From: an uncultured Bacteroidales bacterium
GTDB lineage: Bacteria > Bacteroidota > Bacteroidia > Bacteroidales > WCHB1-69
Length of the DNA stretch: 47,556 nucleotides
Direction: 5' to 3'
NCBI GenBank assembly: GCA_946409645.1
Contig: CAMJXE010000013.1
Coordinates: 1 to 47,556, forward strand
Shown: positions 16,451-23,276 of the stretch, piece after piece
Numbering within the stretch: the first letter of the stretch is position 1
Layout of the letters: each line of letters begins with the position of its first letter
The notes under the pieces: generated by a model
What the model was told of the DNA's origin: nothing
Seen by the model: the letters and a program-made list of their open reading frames with translations, nothing else
The model's database searches: none
Position numbers and translations under genes: made by a program

Positions 16451-18739
16451 ATGCAAAAACAAAAAATTGCCAAAACACTGGTAGCCACGATATTGTGCCT
16501 TTCCACGATTATGTTTCTTCCGTGGATATATCTGACACCCATTTACTATATCATGCGCTATGCCATTATGGCCATGACGGCGGTGGCGTTCGTGCTGACC
16601 TTCTCGCTGACGCGCACCTTATCGATGCGTTTTGTGCGGTTGCTTATCCTTACCGTTGCCTGTATGTTGCTATTATTCTTGCTGATATCAGTGCGAACGG
16701 AAGACATTTCCCAACTGGTCACGGCTATGCTGATGCTTTGTATCGGTGCCGGATTAGACTGGAGAGCGCGCGATTGGGCGAATGTGAGTTACGCTTATAC
16801 GATATTGATGATTGCGGTCACGATTTGCAATTGTCTTTACTATGCAGGTGGATTGTATGTGCCTGAGCATTATATGTTTGACGAAGGTAAAAACCAAGTG
16901 GGTGCGATGGTTGCCATTGGGGCAACCGCCTGTTTCTACTTCGGAATGAAACTCAAAGAAGAACGTCTTCCTTTCTTTGTGGTTAGCTTTTTGGCGTTGC
17001 TCTGTATTGTCCTTATTCGCGCTCGAGCAGATTGTTTCGCATTGATAGCCAGTTTTTTGCTTATTACAGCCAAGGAAGCTGATTTTCACTGCAAGTGGAA
17101 TGCGAAGGCGGTGCTGACTATTATCGGCTTCATTCTCATTGGTGTAATCATCTATACGGGTTTTATCAGTGACGAACTGAACACCTTTATGCACGGAGGC
17201 AAAACGGGTACTGGCATAGATGATATCACCACCCGTCGATGGGAGCGCAACCAGAAAGGTATTGACATCATCATGCACCATCATTCCATGGAAGAGTTGC
17301 GCAATCCGATGAAAATTCCGTTCATACATAATTACCCACTGTTGCGCTTAGCTCGTTACAGTTTTTTCTCCTTACCGTTGTTGTTTTTTTATATCTACTT
17401 TGGTATCAGTGCGTTAATTGAAATTTTCAAAACAAGAAAATCGCACATTCGCCAGGTGGGTTGGGTGGTTTGCTGCGTACCGTTGATCATCAGCTTTGCG
17501 GAACCCAACTTCCCTTATGGTCCGGGTTTGGTGCAATTGCTTGCTTTCCTGCTGTTGGGCTTTTCATTGCGACTCGATTTGGTTACATCTCCCCCCCAAG
17601 AAGGAGCTCCTGATAAGGTGTTGCATATTTGTAACGATTTGTTTTACAGCAAAGTACATTCAAATTTGTATCGAGAATTGGATCAACAAGGTGTTACGCA
17701 AGTGGTATTTTCGCCCGTTCATAAGCAAACCCCTGAGAATCATACATTTGAAAGTGAGAACACCACTTTTATCTACGCCCATATTCTGAAACCGTTACAC
17801 AAACTCTTTTTCTTCCATAAAATCGATCGCATCGTTCGCGAAATTGAGAAAACGGTCGATTTAAGCAAAATTTCTTGTTGTCATGCTACGACGTTGTTCA
17901 GCGACGGTATGGTAGCCATGATATTGCATCAGAAGTACGGCATTCCCTACATCGTGGCGGTGCGCAATTGCGATGTGAATGCTTTCTTGCGCTATATGCC
18001 GCATCTTTGGTGGGTGCATCGTGGTGTCATGGGGTCTGCCGAAAAAGTTATTTTTATCGCGCCGGCACTGCACGAACGACTACTCAAGCACCCATCTTTG
18101 TTGGGTATGAAAGCGGAAGTTGAACAAAAATCCGAGGTAGTACCTAATGGTATTAATGATTTCTGGTTTAATAATTTAAATACTCAAAGAAACATAGAGC
18201 ACCCGCACAATTTGATGTATGCGGGTATATTCAATCGTAATAAAAACCTGCCCAGACTGATTCATGTGTTACAGTCGCTGCGCAGCCAATTTCCTGATTT
18301 GCACTTCGATGTGGCAGGTGATGGCGGCGATAATGAGAAACAAGTTCTGTTACTAATGAAGGAGAATGCCGAGTGGATTACCTACCACGGCAAAATCACT
18401 GATTTGGAAGAGATGAGAAAACTCTACCGAGCTAACAGTATCTTTGTAATGCCTTCGAAATCAGAAACTTTCGGGTTGGTATATATTGAAGCCTTGTCAC
18501 AAGGACTGTCGGTGATATGGAGTCAAGGCGAAGCTATTGACGGTATGTTCTCCGAGCATATTGGCGAAAGTGTTAACCCTTTGAACAATAATGATATATC
18601 AGAAAAAATCAAAAGATTACTCAGTCAATCTGATGCTTATGAAACACTTCCTGATAGTACTTTCGACTCGTTTCGATGGTCATCCATTGCTCAAAAATAC
18701 AGGACCCTATATTCCCAAATCATACGCAAAACGTCATAA
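16451..18739 (+). CDS. Wzy-like O-antigen polymerase fused to GT4 glycosyltransferase
   Basis: 762 residues in one frame. Residues 1 to about 378 are a polytopic membrane protein (10 or more helices, with a periplasmic loop around HGGKTGTGIDD and the IPFIHNYPLLRLARYSFFSLPLL segment) of the O-antigen polymerase/ligase type. From about residue 389 (KVLHICNDLFYS) it becomes a cytoplasmic GT-B glycosyltransferase: NLMYAGIFNRNKNLPRLI, FDVAGDGGDN and the family 4 E-x7-E motif in SKSETFGLVYIEALSQGL. The joint (SPPQEGAPD) is encoded over a run of seven C at 17591-17597; one extra C would end the first part at TGA 17611. So it is either a true fusion, a slippage site, or two genes joined by an indel. 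Confidence 0.78.
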   Translation: MQKQKIAKTLVATILCLSTIMFLPWIYLTPIYYIMRYAIMAMTAVAFVLTFSLTRTLSMRFVRLLILTVACMLLLFLLISVRTEDISQLVTAMLMLCIGAGLDWRARDWANVSYAYTILMIAVTICNCLYYAGGLYVPEHYMFDEGKNQVGAMVAIGATACFYFGMKLKEERLPFFVVSFLALLCIVLIRARADCFALIASFLLITAKEADFHCKWNAKAVLTIIGFILIGVIIYTGFISDELNTFMHGGKTGTGIDDITTRRWERNQKGIDIIMHHHSMEELRNPMKIPFIHNYPLLRLARYSFFSLPLLFFYIYFGISALIEIFKTRKSHIRQVGWVVCCVPLIISFAEPNFPYGPGLVQLLAFLLLGFSLRLDLVTSPPQEGAPDKVLHICNDLFYSKVHSNLYRELDQQGVTQVVFSPVHKQTPENHTFESENTTFIYAHILKPLHKLFFFHKIDRIVREIEKTVDLSKISCCHATTLFSDGMVAMILHQKYGIPYIVAVRNCDVNAFLRYMPHLWWVHRGVMGSAEKVIFIAPALHERLLKHPSLLGMKAEVEQKSEVVPNGINDFWFNNLNTQRNIEHPHNLMYAGIFNRNKNLPRLIHVLQSLRSQFPDLHFDVAGDGGDNEKQVLLLMKENAEWITYHGKITDLEEMRKLYRANSIFVMPSKSETFGLVYIEALSQGLSVIWSQGEAIDGMFSEHIGESVNPLNNNDISEKIKRLLSQSDAYETLPDSTFDSFRWSSIAQKYRTLYSQIIRKTS

Positions 18740-18753
18740 GTCAAAAGTCCAAT
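18733..18753. repeat. Heptad micro-repeat across a stop codon
   Basis: GTCATAA, GTCAAAA and GTCCAAT follow at exact 7-base spacing. The TAA stop of the Wzy-GT gene (18737-18739) is inside the first unit. The same GTC-type heptad recurs upstream of typA. Confidence 0.5.
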
Positions 18754-18757
18754 CATT

Positions 18758-19759
18758 ATGATTTCGATTGTTTGTCCTATATATAACGAAGAAAGCCACA
18801 TAGAGGAGTGCATTCAATCCATTGTTTCACAAGATTTTACGCAAGAGGAGATGGAGGTGCTGTTTGTCGATGGCATGAGTACCGACCGCACGCGCGAAAT
18901 TGTTGAATCCTACAGTCAACGCTATCCTTTTATTCGATTGTTAGACAATCCGATGCACACTGCACCAGTGGCGTTGAACAGAGGAATTCGTGCCTCGAAA
19001 GGGGATGTCATTGTACGGTTGGACGCACATTCCAAGTATCCAACAAACTATTTTTCAGTGTTAGTCAACAAGTTGCGAAGCAGTGTTGCGAACAATGTCG
19101 GGGGTGTTTGTAATACTTTGCCTGCTAAGGACAAGCCTATTTGTCGGGCCATTGCACATGCCATGAGTTCCTCGTTCGGTATGGGCAACTCGCTTTTTCG
19201 CGTCGGGGTAGATCGAGAAAAATGGGTCGATACGGTGCCTTTTGGTTGTTTTCATCGCGAACTTTTCGACAAAATCGGCTATTTTGATGAAGAATTGGTA
19301 CGTAATCAAGACGATGAGTTCAACGGAAGGATTATCCAAAACGGAGGTAAGATTTTGCTATTGCCACAGGTGGTAATTGATTACTTCGCTCGCGACACTA
19401 TCGGAAAAACCGCGAAGATGTTTTACCAGTATGGACTTTTCAAGCCGCTGGTAAATAAAAAGTTACGTAAACCAACAACCCTCCGACAATTTTTTCCGCC
19501 GTTGTTCTTGGCAGGACTTGTCATCGGAGGGTTGCTCAGCATTTTCAGCTCTTTTATAATGTATATATATCTTTCAGTATTAATACTTTACATTTTATTG
19601 GGACTTGTTGCAGGGCTTCGGTGCACGCATCGTTGTCCCGACTTGTTTTGGATGCCCGTGGTGTTCGCCGCCATCCATTGCAGTTACGGATTCGGCTATT
19701 GGGAGGGGATCTATAAAGTGTTGGTTCACGAAAAGATATCCGTGCAGTCGAACCATTAG
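18758..19759 (+). CDS. Family 2 glycosyltransferase (ExoA-like)
   Basis: 333 residues. GT-A fold: MISIVCPIYNEESHIEECIQSI, nucleotide-sugar aspartate in VLFVDGMSTDRTREI, metal-binding DAH in VIVRLDAHSKYP, acceptor-side NQDDEFNGRI (the ED/DD box). Two or three membrane helices at the C-terminus (from FFPPLFLAGLVIGGLLSIFS) anchor it to the inner membrane, as in ExoA of succinoglycan synthesis. It is the last gene of the cluster begun at 12982 and ends in a 3-base overlap with the convergent outer-membrane protein gene. Confidence 0.87.
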   Translation: MISIVCPIYNEESHIEECIQSIVSQDFTQEEMEVLFVDGMSTDRTREIVESYSQRYPFIRLLDNPMHTAPVALNRGIRASKGDVIVRLDAHSKYPTNYFSVLVNKLRSSVANNVGGVCNTLPAKDKPICRAIAHAMSSSFGMGNSLFRVGVDREKWVDTVPFGCFHRELFDKIGYFDEELVRNQDDEFNGRIIQNGGKILLLPQVVIDYFARDTIGKTAKMFYQYGLFKPLVNKKLRKPTTLRQFFPPLFLAGLVIGGLLSIFSSFIMYIYLSVLILYILLGLVAGLRCTHRCPDLFWMPVVFAAIHCSYGFGYWEGIYKVLVHEKISVQSNH

Positions 19760-20316
19760 AAGGTGTAACCGATTTTAGCTTCGATACCACCGTTGAACCC
19801 TGGATTGTTAGGGAAAGTTCTGAAGAAGAACCCGCCAGTGAAGGAGAGTGCCTTCACGCGGAACCCCCCGGAGATGGTGGCATAGAGACCTACGCCGTGA
19901 TTTCCAACCTCATAATAATCATAATAGCTGACATGGCCATGCGGATCGAACACTGGCTCGCCAACCTCTTCATTCCAAAAATGCAGACCTATACCTGCTG
20001 CCACGTTAATGAGGGGTTTCAGCGTTTTGCCTCTGTCGAAATAGTGACGGTAGTTGAGGAAAATGGGAACTTCTTGGTATGAAGCCGTGTTTAAACCGTA
20101 ACCAATACCGAGACCAACGACGTCGTTCTGCTTGATAGCGATGCCATTGACGAATACGCCTGTCCAACCCACGTTCTTGCCGATGAAAAAGCCATATTCA
20201 TTGATGAAATTGTATGCGATTTTTTTGTTTTGCTGCTCCTGAGCGGAGAGGGTGCCAAAGCCGCAAAGAACTGCGACACTGATTAATACGATGGTTTTTA
20301 AAACATTCTTTCTCAT
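19756..20316 (-). CDS. Outer-membrane beta-barrel protein
   Basis: 186 residues from the ATG at 20316; an earlier in-frame start would add 14 residues reaching towards the promoter box and is rejected because MRKNVLKTIVLISVAVLCGFGTLSAQ is a clean signal peptide. The mature chain consists of short amphipathic strands (VVGLGIGYGLN, VPIFLNYRHYF, GVGLYATISGGFRV) and ends with phenylalanine (IGYTF), the outer-membrane barrel signature. Size suggests an eight-strand barrel of the OmpW/OmpA-like or porin-family kind. Monocistronic with its own promoter. Confidence 0.8.
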   Translation of the reverse strand: MRKNVLKTIVLISVAVLCGFGTLSAQEQQNKKIAYNFINEYGFFIGKNVGWTGVFVNGIAIKQNDVVGLGIGYGLNTASYQEVPIFLNYRHYFDRGKTLKPLINVAAGIGLHFWNEEVGEPVFDPHGHVSYYDYYEVGNHGVGLYATISGGFRVKALSFTGGFFFRTFPNNPGFNGGIEAKIGYTF

Positions 20317-20355
20317 AATCTTATCTTTTTTTGATACATGGAATATAAACGGTGG

Positions 20356-20363
20356 CAAAAATA
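20356..20363 (-). promoter_or_regulatory. -7 promoter box for the outer-membrane protein
   Basis: TATTTTTG on the minus strand, 40 bases before the ATG at 20316. Confidence 0.6.
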
Positions 20364-20423
20364 CATTTTTTTCAACACATCGTAAAGTGTGGGTTTTTTC
20401 CGAAACTCACGCTAAAAAAAATG

Positions 20424-20431
20424 TATCTTTG
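20424..20431 (+). promoter_or_regulatory. -7 promoter box for corA
   Basis: TATCTTTG followed by CA, 71 bases before the corA start and divergent from the outer-membrane protein promoter. Confidence 0.6.
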
Positions 20432-20487
20432 CAGGCTAAAAAATTTTTGCGCAAAGATGTAGTAAATTGTTTCTAATCCATTAAAAG

Positions 20488-20495
20488 AAAGGAGG
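20488..20495 (+). promoter_or_regulatory. Unusually strong Shine-Dalgarno site of corA
   Basis: AAAGGAGG lies six bases before the ATG at 20502. Bacteroidetes genes seldom have such a site and I noticed no comparable one before the other starts checked here. Confidence 0.7.
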
Positions 20496-20501
20496 TTATC
20501 T

Positions 20502-21413
20502 ATGGTTGACACCATTAATTTCGGTGCATACAAGTGGCATCACATCACCAACCCGACCGTTGAAGATTTGGATTTCTTACGAGATAACTTCCATTTCCAC
20601 CCTTTGGATATAGAAGACTGTTCAAGCTTTGTGCAACGTCCCAAAATCGATATTTACGACGACTATTTCTTCTTGGTCTTGCATTTTCCCTTGCTGGATC
20701 AGCGCACGAGTTTGGTGAAAACCGAGGAAACCAAGATTTTCTGGGGGCAAGATTACCTGATCACCGTTGGAAATTCTCATTATGTGGTGCAAGATCTCTT
20801 CAATTTGAAGAAAATTGACCCGGAACCGGAGGACGAAGACGAAATCAGCGGCACCTCAGATGCTATGCTCTACCACATATTATATAGAATGATGAAGGAG
20901 ACGTTCCTGATTGTGGAGCGACTCGGCACGCAGATTGATTTCATCAGCCGTGAGCTGTTTAGCAGCAGAGCTGAGAAAATCATTGAGCAGATTTCCATTA
21001 TTCGCAAAAATATCATCCAGATGAACACCATGTTCAAGCCTCAACTCCGTCTGTTTAAGATGTTTGAGAGCGGTGAGGTGAAAGGGTTCGCCGACGACAT
21101 GGAAGAATATTGGGGCAATATTTTGGACTTCTACCAGAAGATGTGGGATATGGTTGATGACTACGGCGAATTGGTTGCAGGCTTGTCGAGCACATTCGAT
21201 TCGTTGCAGGCCAATAAGACCAACGAGATCATGCGCATGCTCACGATTATCTCCACAATAATACTGCCTTTGACCTTTATATCAGGACTTTACGGTATGA
21301 ACGTCGGCCTTCCATTGGCGAATTCTCCCTTTGCATTCCTCTATGTGATTGGAATTTGCTTGCTGATATCAGTGGTGCTTCTTGTGTTCTTCATCAAAAA
21401 GCACTGGCTGTAA
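20502..21413 (+). CDS. corA: CorA-family magnesium/divalent cation transporter
   Basis: 303 residues. Pentameric inner-membrane Mg2+ channel. A large cytoplasmic N-terminal domain (DCSSFVQRPKIDIYDDYFFLVLHFP) and long helices up to about 245 lead to the signature ISGLYGMNVGLPL at the end of the first of two C-terminal membrane helices; GMN is the selectivity filter. The second helix, FLYVIGICLLISVVLLVFFI, ends in the usual basic tail KKHWL. Start chosen from the strong ribosome-binding site. Some family members carry cobalt, nickel or zinc, so the ion is inferred. Confidence 0.92.
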   Translation: MVDTINFGAYKWHHITNPTVEDLDFLRDNFHFHPLDIEDCSSFVQRPKIDIYDDYFFLVLHFPLLDQRTSLVKTEETKIFWGQDYLITVGNSHYVVQDLFNLKKIDPEPEDEDEISGTSDAMLYHILYRMMKETFLIVERLGTQIDFISRELFSSRAEKIIEQISIIRKNIIQMNTMFKPQLRLFKMFESGEVKGFADDMEEYWGNILDFYQKMWDMVDDYGELVAGLSSTFDSLQANKTNEIMRMLTIISTIILPLTFISGLYGMNVGLPLANSPFAFLYVIGICLLISVVLLVFFIKKHWL

Positions 21414-21469
21414 TACGAACAACTTCTTAGAGCATCCCCATTCGAGACAAGAGCTCTGTAGATAAGACA

Positions 21470-21895
21470 ATGTATAAATCTTCGTTAAAAGTAATAGAAT
21501 TAGAAAAAGGTGACTACCATACGCTGCTGAACGGTTCGGTGGCGGGTAAGAAAATCCGTATTGTGTTAGACACTGGTGCATCGCATAGTTGTGTTGATAA
21601 ACATTTTGTAGATCAGATGCTTCCGGAATTGCAGATGGAGGCAAACGAGGGCGTGAATGCTGGAATTGGTGGCTCTGGTTTTGAAGTCCTGGTGGCGGAT
21701 CTACCTGATTTCAAACTTGGCCGTTTTCGCAAGAATCTTCTGGAAAATGTTGCGGTAATTGATTTCACGCACATCAATACCGCGTATCAAACATTGAAAC
21801 AGAAGCCTGTGCAGATGATTTTGGGAAATGACTTTTGTGTGAATCACAAGGCTGTCATTGATTACGGAAAGAACAGTCTCTTTTTTCAGAAATAA
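21470..21895 (+). CDS. Retropepsin-like (clan AA) aspartyl protease domain protein
   Basis: 141 residues with no signal peptide or membrane helix. The motif IVLDTGASHSCVD (Asp34-Thr35-Gly36-Ala37) is the active-site DTG/A loop of retropepsin-fold proteases, and ILGNDFCVNHKAVIDY is the later hydrophobic-Gly turn. Retropepsin-like single domains must dimerise to form an active site. The protein is cytoplasmic by sequence and its substrate is unknown. Just upstream of ruvC (46 bases to the chosen start), perhaps cotranscribed. Confidence 0.78.
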   Translation: MYKSSLKVIELEKGDYHTLLNGSVAGKKIRIVLDTGASHSCVDKHFVDQMLPELQMEANEGVNAGIGGSGFEVLVADLPDFKLGRFRKNLLENVAVIDFTHINTAYQTLKQKPVQMILGNDFCVNHKAVIDYGKNSLFFQK

Positions 21896-21941
21896 CAGCT
21901 AATGATTTAGGTTGATGACCGGCAGCATAAAATCAAGAATC

Positions 21942-22505
21942 ATGGATGACCAATCGATAAAACATAGGATTTTGGGGGTGGACCCGGGTACCAATATCAT
22001 GGGTTATGCTTTGTTGGAGACCGAACTGAACAAATCCAATGTGGAGGTGCTCAGCGTATTGCAGATGACGAAGATGTCGGATGCGTATGCCAAGCTGAAG
22101 TACATATACGAGCGCATCAATGGACTGATTGAGCAGTATCATCCTAATATCTTGGCTATTGAGGCTCCTTTTTACGGCAAGAACGTGCAGTCGATGCTGA
22201 AGTTGGGAAGGGCACAGGGAGTGGTTATTGCCGCGTGCTTGCACGCGGGTATGGAGGTCTATGAGTACTCGCCGCGCAAAATCAAGCAGGCCATTACCGG
22301 AAATGGCAACGCTGCCAAGGAACAAGTTTCCGACATGCTATGCCGGATGTATCCTATCTCACAACATGTTGAGTTTTTAGATGCCACGGACGCATTGGCT
22401 GTTGCTGTTTGTCACCATTTGCAACAGAAGGTCGTCTTTGGTAAAACGAAAGTCACGAACTGGAAAAGTTTCATCGCGCAAAATGCAGAGCGAGTGGTGA
22501 AGTAG
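21942..22505 (+). CDS. ruvC: Crossover junction endodeoxyribonuclease RuvC
   Basis: 187 residues. Resolves Holliday junctions with RuvAB. The RNase H fold begins RILGVDPGTNIMGYA (catalytic Asp), with the second acid in LAIEAPFYGKN and the last two in EFLDATDALAVAVCHH: all four catalytic carboxylates are present. I chose the ATG at 21942, nine residues before the first strand, as usual for RuvC; an in-frame ATG at 21915 would add nine residues. Confidence 0.93.
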   Translation: MDDQSIKHRILGVDPGTNIMGYALLETELNKSNVEVLSVLQMTKMSDAYAKLKYIYERINGLIEQYHPNILAIEAPFYGKNVQSMLKLGRAQGVVIAACLHAGMEVYEYSPRKIKQAITGNGNAAKEQVSDMLCRMYPISQHVEFLDATDALAVAVCHHLQQKVVFGKTKVTNWKSFIAQNAERVVK

Positions 22506-22511
22506 TGACTT

Positions 22512-22553
22512 CGTGTGAAGCACTCCTCCGAAAGAGGGAATGCTTGCCACACG
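22512..22553 (+). other. Stem-loop directly after ruvC
   Basis: CGTGTG pairs with CACACG, then AAGCA with TGCTT and CCTC with GAGG, closing a CGAAA loop. About 15 pairs with small bulges, six bases after the ruvC stop. There is no T-run, so it may protect the 3' end or be processed. Confidence 0.45.
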
Positions 22554-22639
22554 ACATTACATGAATCCCATACCTTACTGTATTACTAAACAAAGCACTT
22601 TTTTTCATTCCAAAGCATAATCATATAAAAAATATTGAC

Positions 22640-22647
22640 TATTTTTG
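22640..22647 (+). promoter_or_regulatory. Promoter-like -7 box overlapping a terminator arm
   Basis: TATTTTTG followed by CA. Transcription would start inside the left arm of the terminator at 22649-22684, so any transcript would be very short; it may be fortuitous. Confidence 0.35.
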
Positions 22648-22648
22648 C

Positions 22649-22684
22649 ACCGTTGTTCTGCTAAGTCAGAGCAACGGTTTTTTT
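22649..22684 (+). terminator. Strong intrinsic terminator
   Basis: A 12-bp stem (ACCGTTGTTCTG with CAGAGCAACGGT, one G-U pair) and 6-base loop is followed by seven T. It probably ends the retropepsin-ruvC transcript and faces the minus-strand structured RNA. Confidence 0.82.
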
Positions 22685-22686
22685 AT

Positions 22687-22889
22687 TGAAAAGAAAGCGA
22701 TTTTTCGCTTATCCGAAAGAGTGAACCTAGACCATTCACAGACGTTAGTACGGATATCGAGAATCAAGCTTGCCTATGAGTATTTATTGCCAAATAGGTG
22801 GGGCTTGTTCTTCAGTATCTTACTAACGGGGAAGTCTAGGCCCTACTCTTAGGATGCTGCTGAATGACAGCTCCACTTTCTTTTCATGT
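22687..22889 (-). ncRNA. Rod-shaped structured RNA, candidate 6S-like RNA
   Basis: Nearly the whole stretch pairs with itself. Closing stem 22687-22697 with 22876-22886 (11 bp); then 22726-22732 with 22834-22840 (7 bp), 22743-22750 with 22821-22828 (8 bp), 22753-22756 with 22816-22819, 22759-22769 with 22803-22812 (one bulge), and apical CCTAT with ATAGG. Between the closing stem and the next helix lies a large bubble with a short GCTG/CAGC hairpin. About 200 nt, a closing stem, central bubble and long terminal arm are the architecture of 6S RNA (which binds RNA polymerase holoenzyme). The minus strand is preferred because a promoter sits at its 5' end and the AAGCGA/TCGCTT hairpin plus T-rich tail ends it. 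Orientation and identity are inferred. Confidence 0.5.
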
Positions 22890-22893
22890 TGTG

Positions 22894-22925
22894 CAAAAAG
22901 ATGAAATTATTGACAATTAAACAAA
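22894..22925 (-). promoter_or_regulatory. Promoter for the structured RNA
   Basis: Minus strand: TTTG (22925-22922), 20-base spacer, TCTTTTTG (22901-22894). The spacing equals the Bacteroidetes -33/-7 optimum and the -7 box has one mismatch to TAnnTTTG. Initiation about five to seven bases later falls at the 5' arm of the closing stem. Confidence 0.5.
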
Positions 22926-22932
22926 TAGGAAA

Positions 22933-22986
22933 ATGAGAAAAATTAGCATTTTTTCGTTATGTTTCGTTTGTCGCCACTTTGATTGA
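22933..22986 (+). CDS. Possible 17-residue peptide or truncated signal peptide
   Basis: ATG AGA AAA ... TGA encodes MRKISIFSLCFVCRHFD: a basic start then a hydrophobic core, like the first part of a lipoprotein signal peptide cut by a stop. A terminator follows at 23020-23049. It may be a remnant or a chance ORF. Confidence 0.2.
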   Translation: MRKISIFSLCFVCRHFD

Positions 22987-23019
22987 CCCATTCTTATTCA
23001 CTATTCATAATGTACATTC

Positions 23020-23049
23020 AAGGGCGTGACCGTTGGGTTGCGCCCTTTT
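23020..23049 (+). terminator. Intrinsic terminator
   Basis: AAGGGCG pairs with CGCCCTT around a 14-base loop, with TTTT at the end. It could end a short plus-strand transcript from the 22930 region. Confidence 0.6.
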
Positions 23050-23091
23050 ACATTTGTTTAGTCATTCTTTCTCGTCACAAAGTTGAAGGAA

Positions 23092-23143
23092 AGGTGTCTG
23101 CCCATGATGCCATGTAGAACATCCGTAAAGGCAAAAGACACCT
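23092..23143. repeat. Inverted repeat in the intergenic gap
   Basis: AGGTGTCT (23092-23099) and AGACACCT (23136-23143) are perfect 8-base complements with a 36-base interior; GCC/GGC just inside the arms extends the pairing. No T-run follows. Function unknown. Confidence 0.4.
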
Positions 23144-23162
23144 GTCAATAGAAAAATAATGA

Positions 23163-23276
23163 ACATGCCTGCTTGACCGAGTGTTGCTGAAGTTCGTGAA
23201 TGCAGGGTATGATATCAAGCATTTGTTTATGAACTACGATGTCTTCGAGCAGAAAAAGTTGAAATATCTCCCTTAA
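23163..23276 (+). pseudogene. Possible C-terminal remnant of a lost gene
   Basis: A frame open from the stop at 23160 to TAA at 23274-23276 reads LLKFVNAGYDIKHLFMNYD and ends KKLKYLP, with the look of real protein but no ATG start. It ends inside the last codons of the convergent aldo/keto reductase. No family recognised; could also be chance. Confidence 0.22.

Larger units (their letters stand above)
22506..23272. other. Long non-coding gap between ruvC and the aldo/keto reductase
   Basis: 767 bases without a convincing protein gene. In order it holds a hairpin at 22512-22553, a promoter-like box and strong terminator at 22640-22684, a rod-shaped RNA at 22687-22889, a 17-codon ORF at 22933, a second terminator at 23020-23049, an inverted repeat at 23092-23143 and a possible C-terminal gene remnant at 23163-23276. 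No tRNA, RNase P or tmRNA core motifs were found. Confidence 0.7.

Noticed and set aside
22653-23080. RNase P RNA or tmRNA in the long gap
   Set aside because: No GAGGAAAGTCC-type P4 core, no tRNA-like TTCGAAT arm and no tag ORF ending in Ala-Ala; the fold is a single rod.
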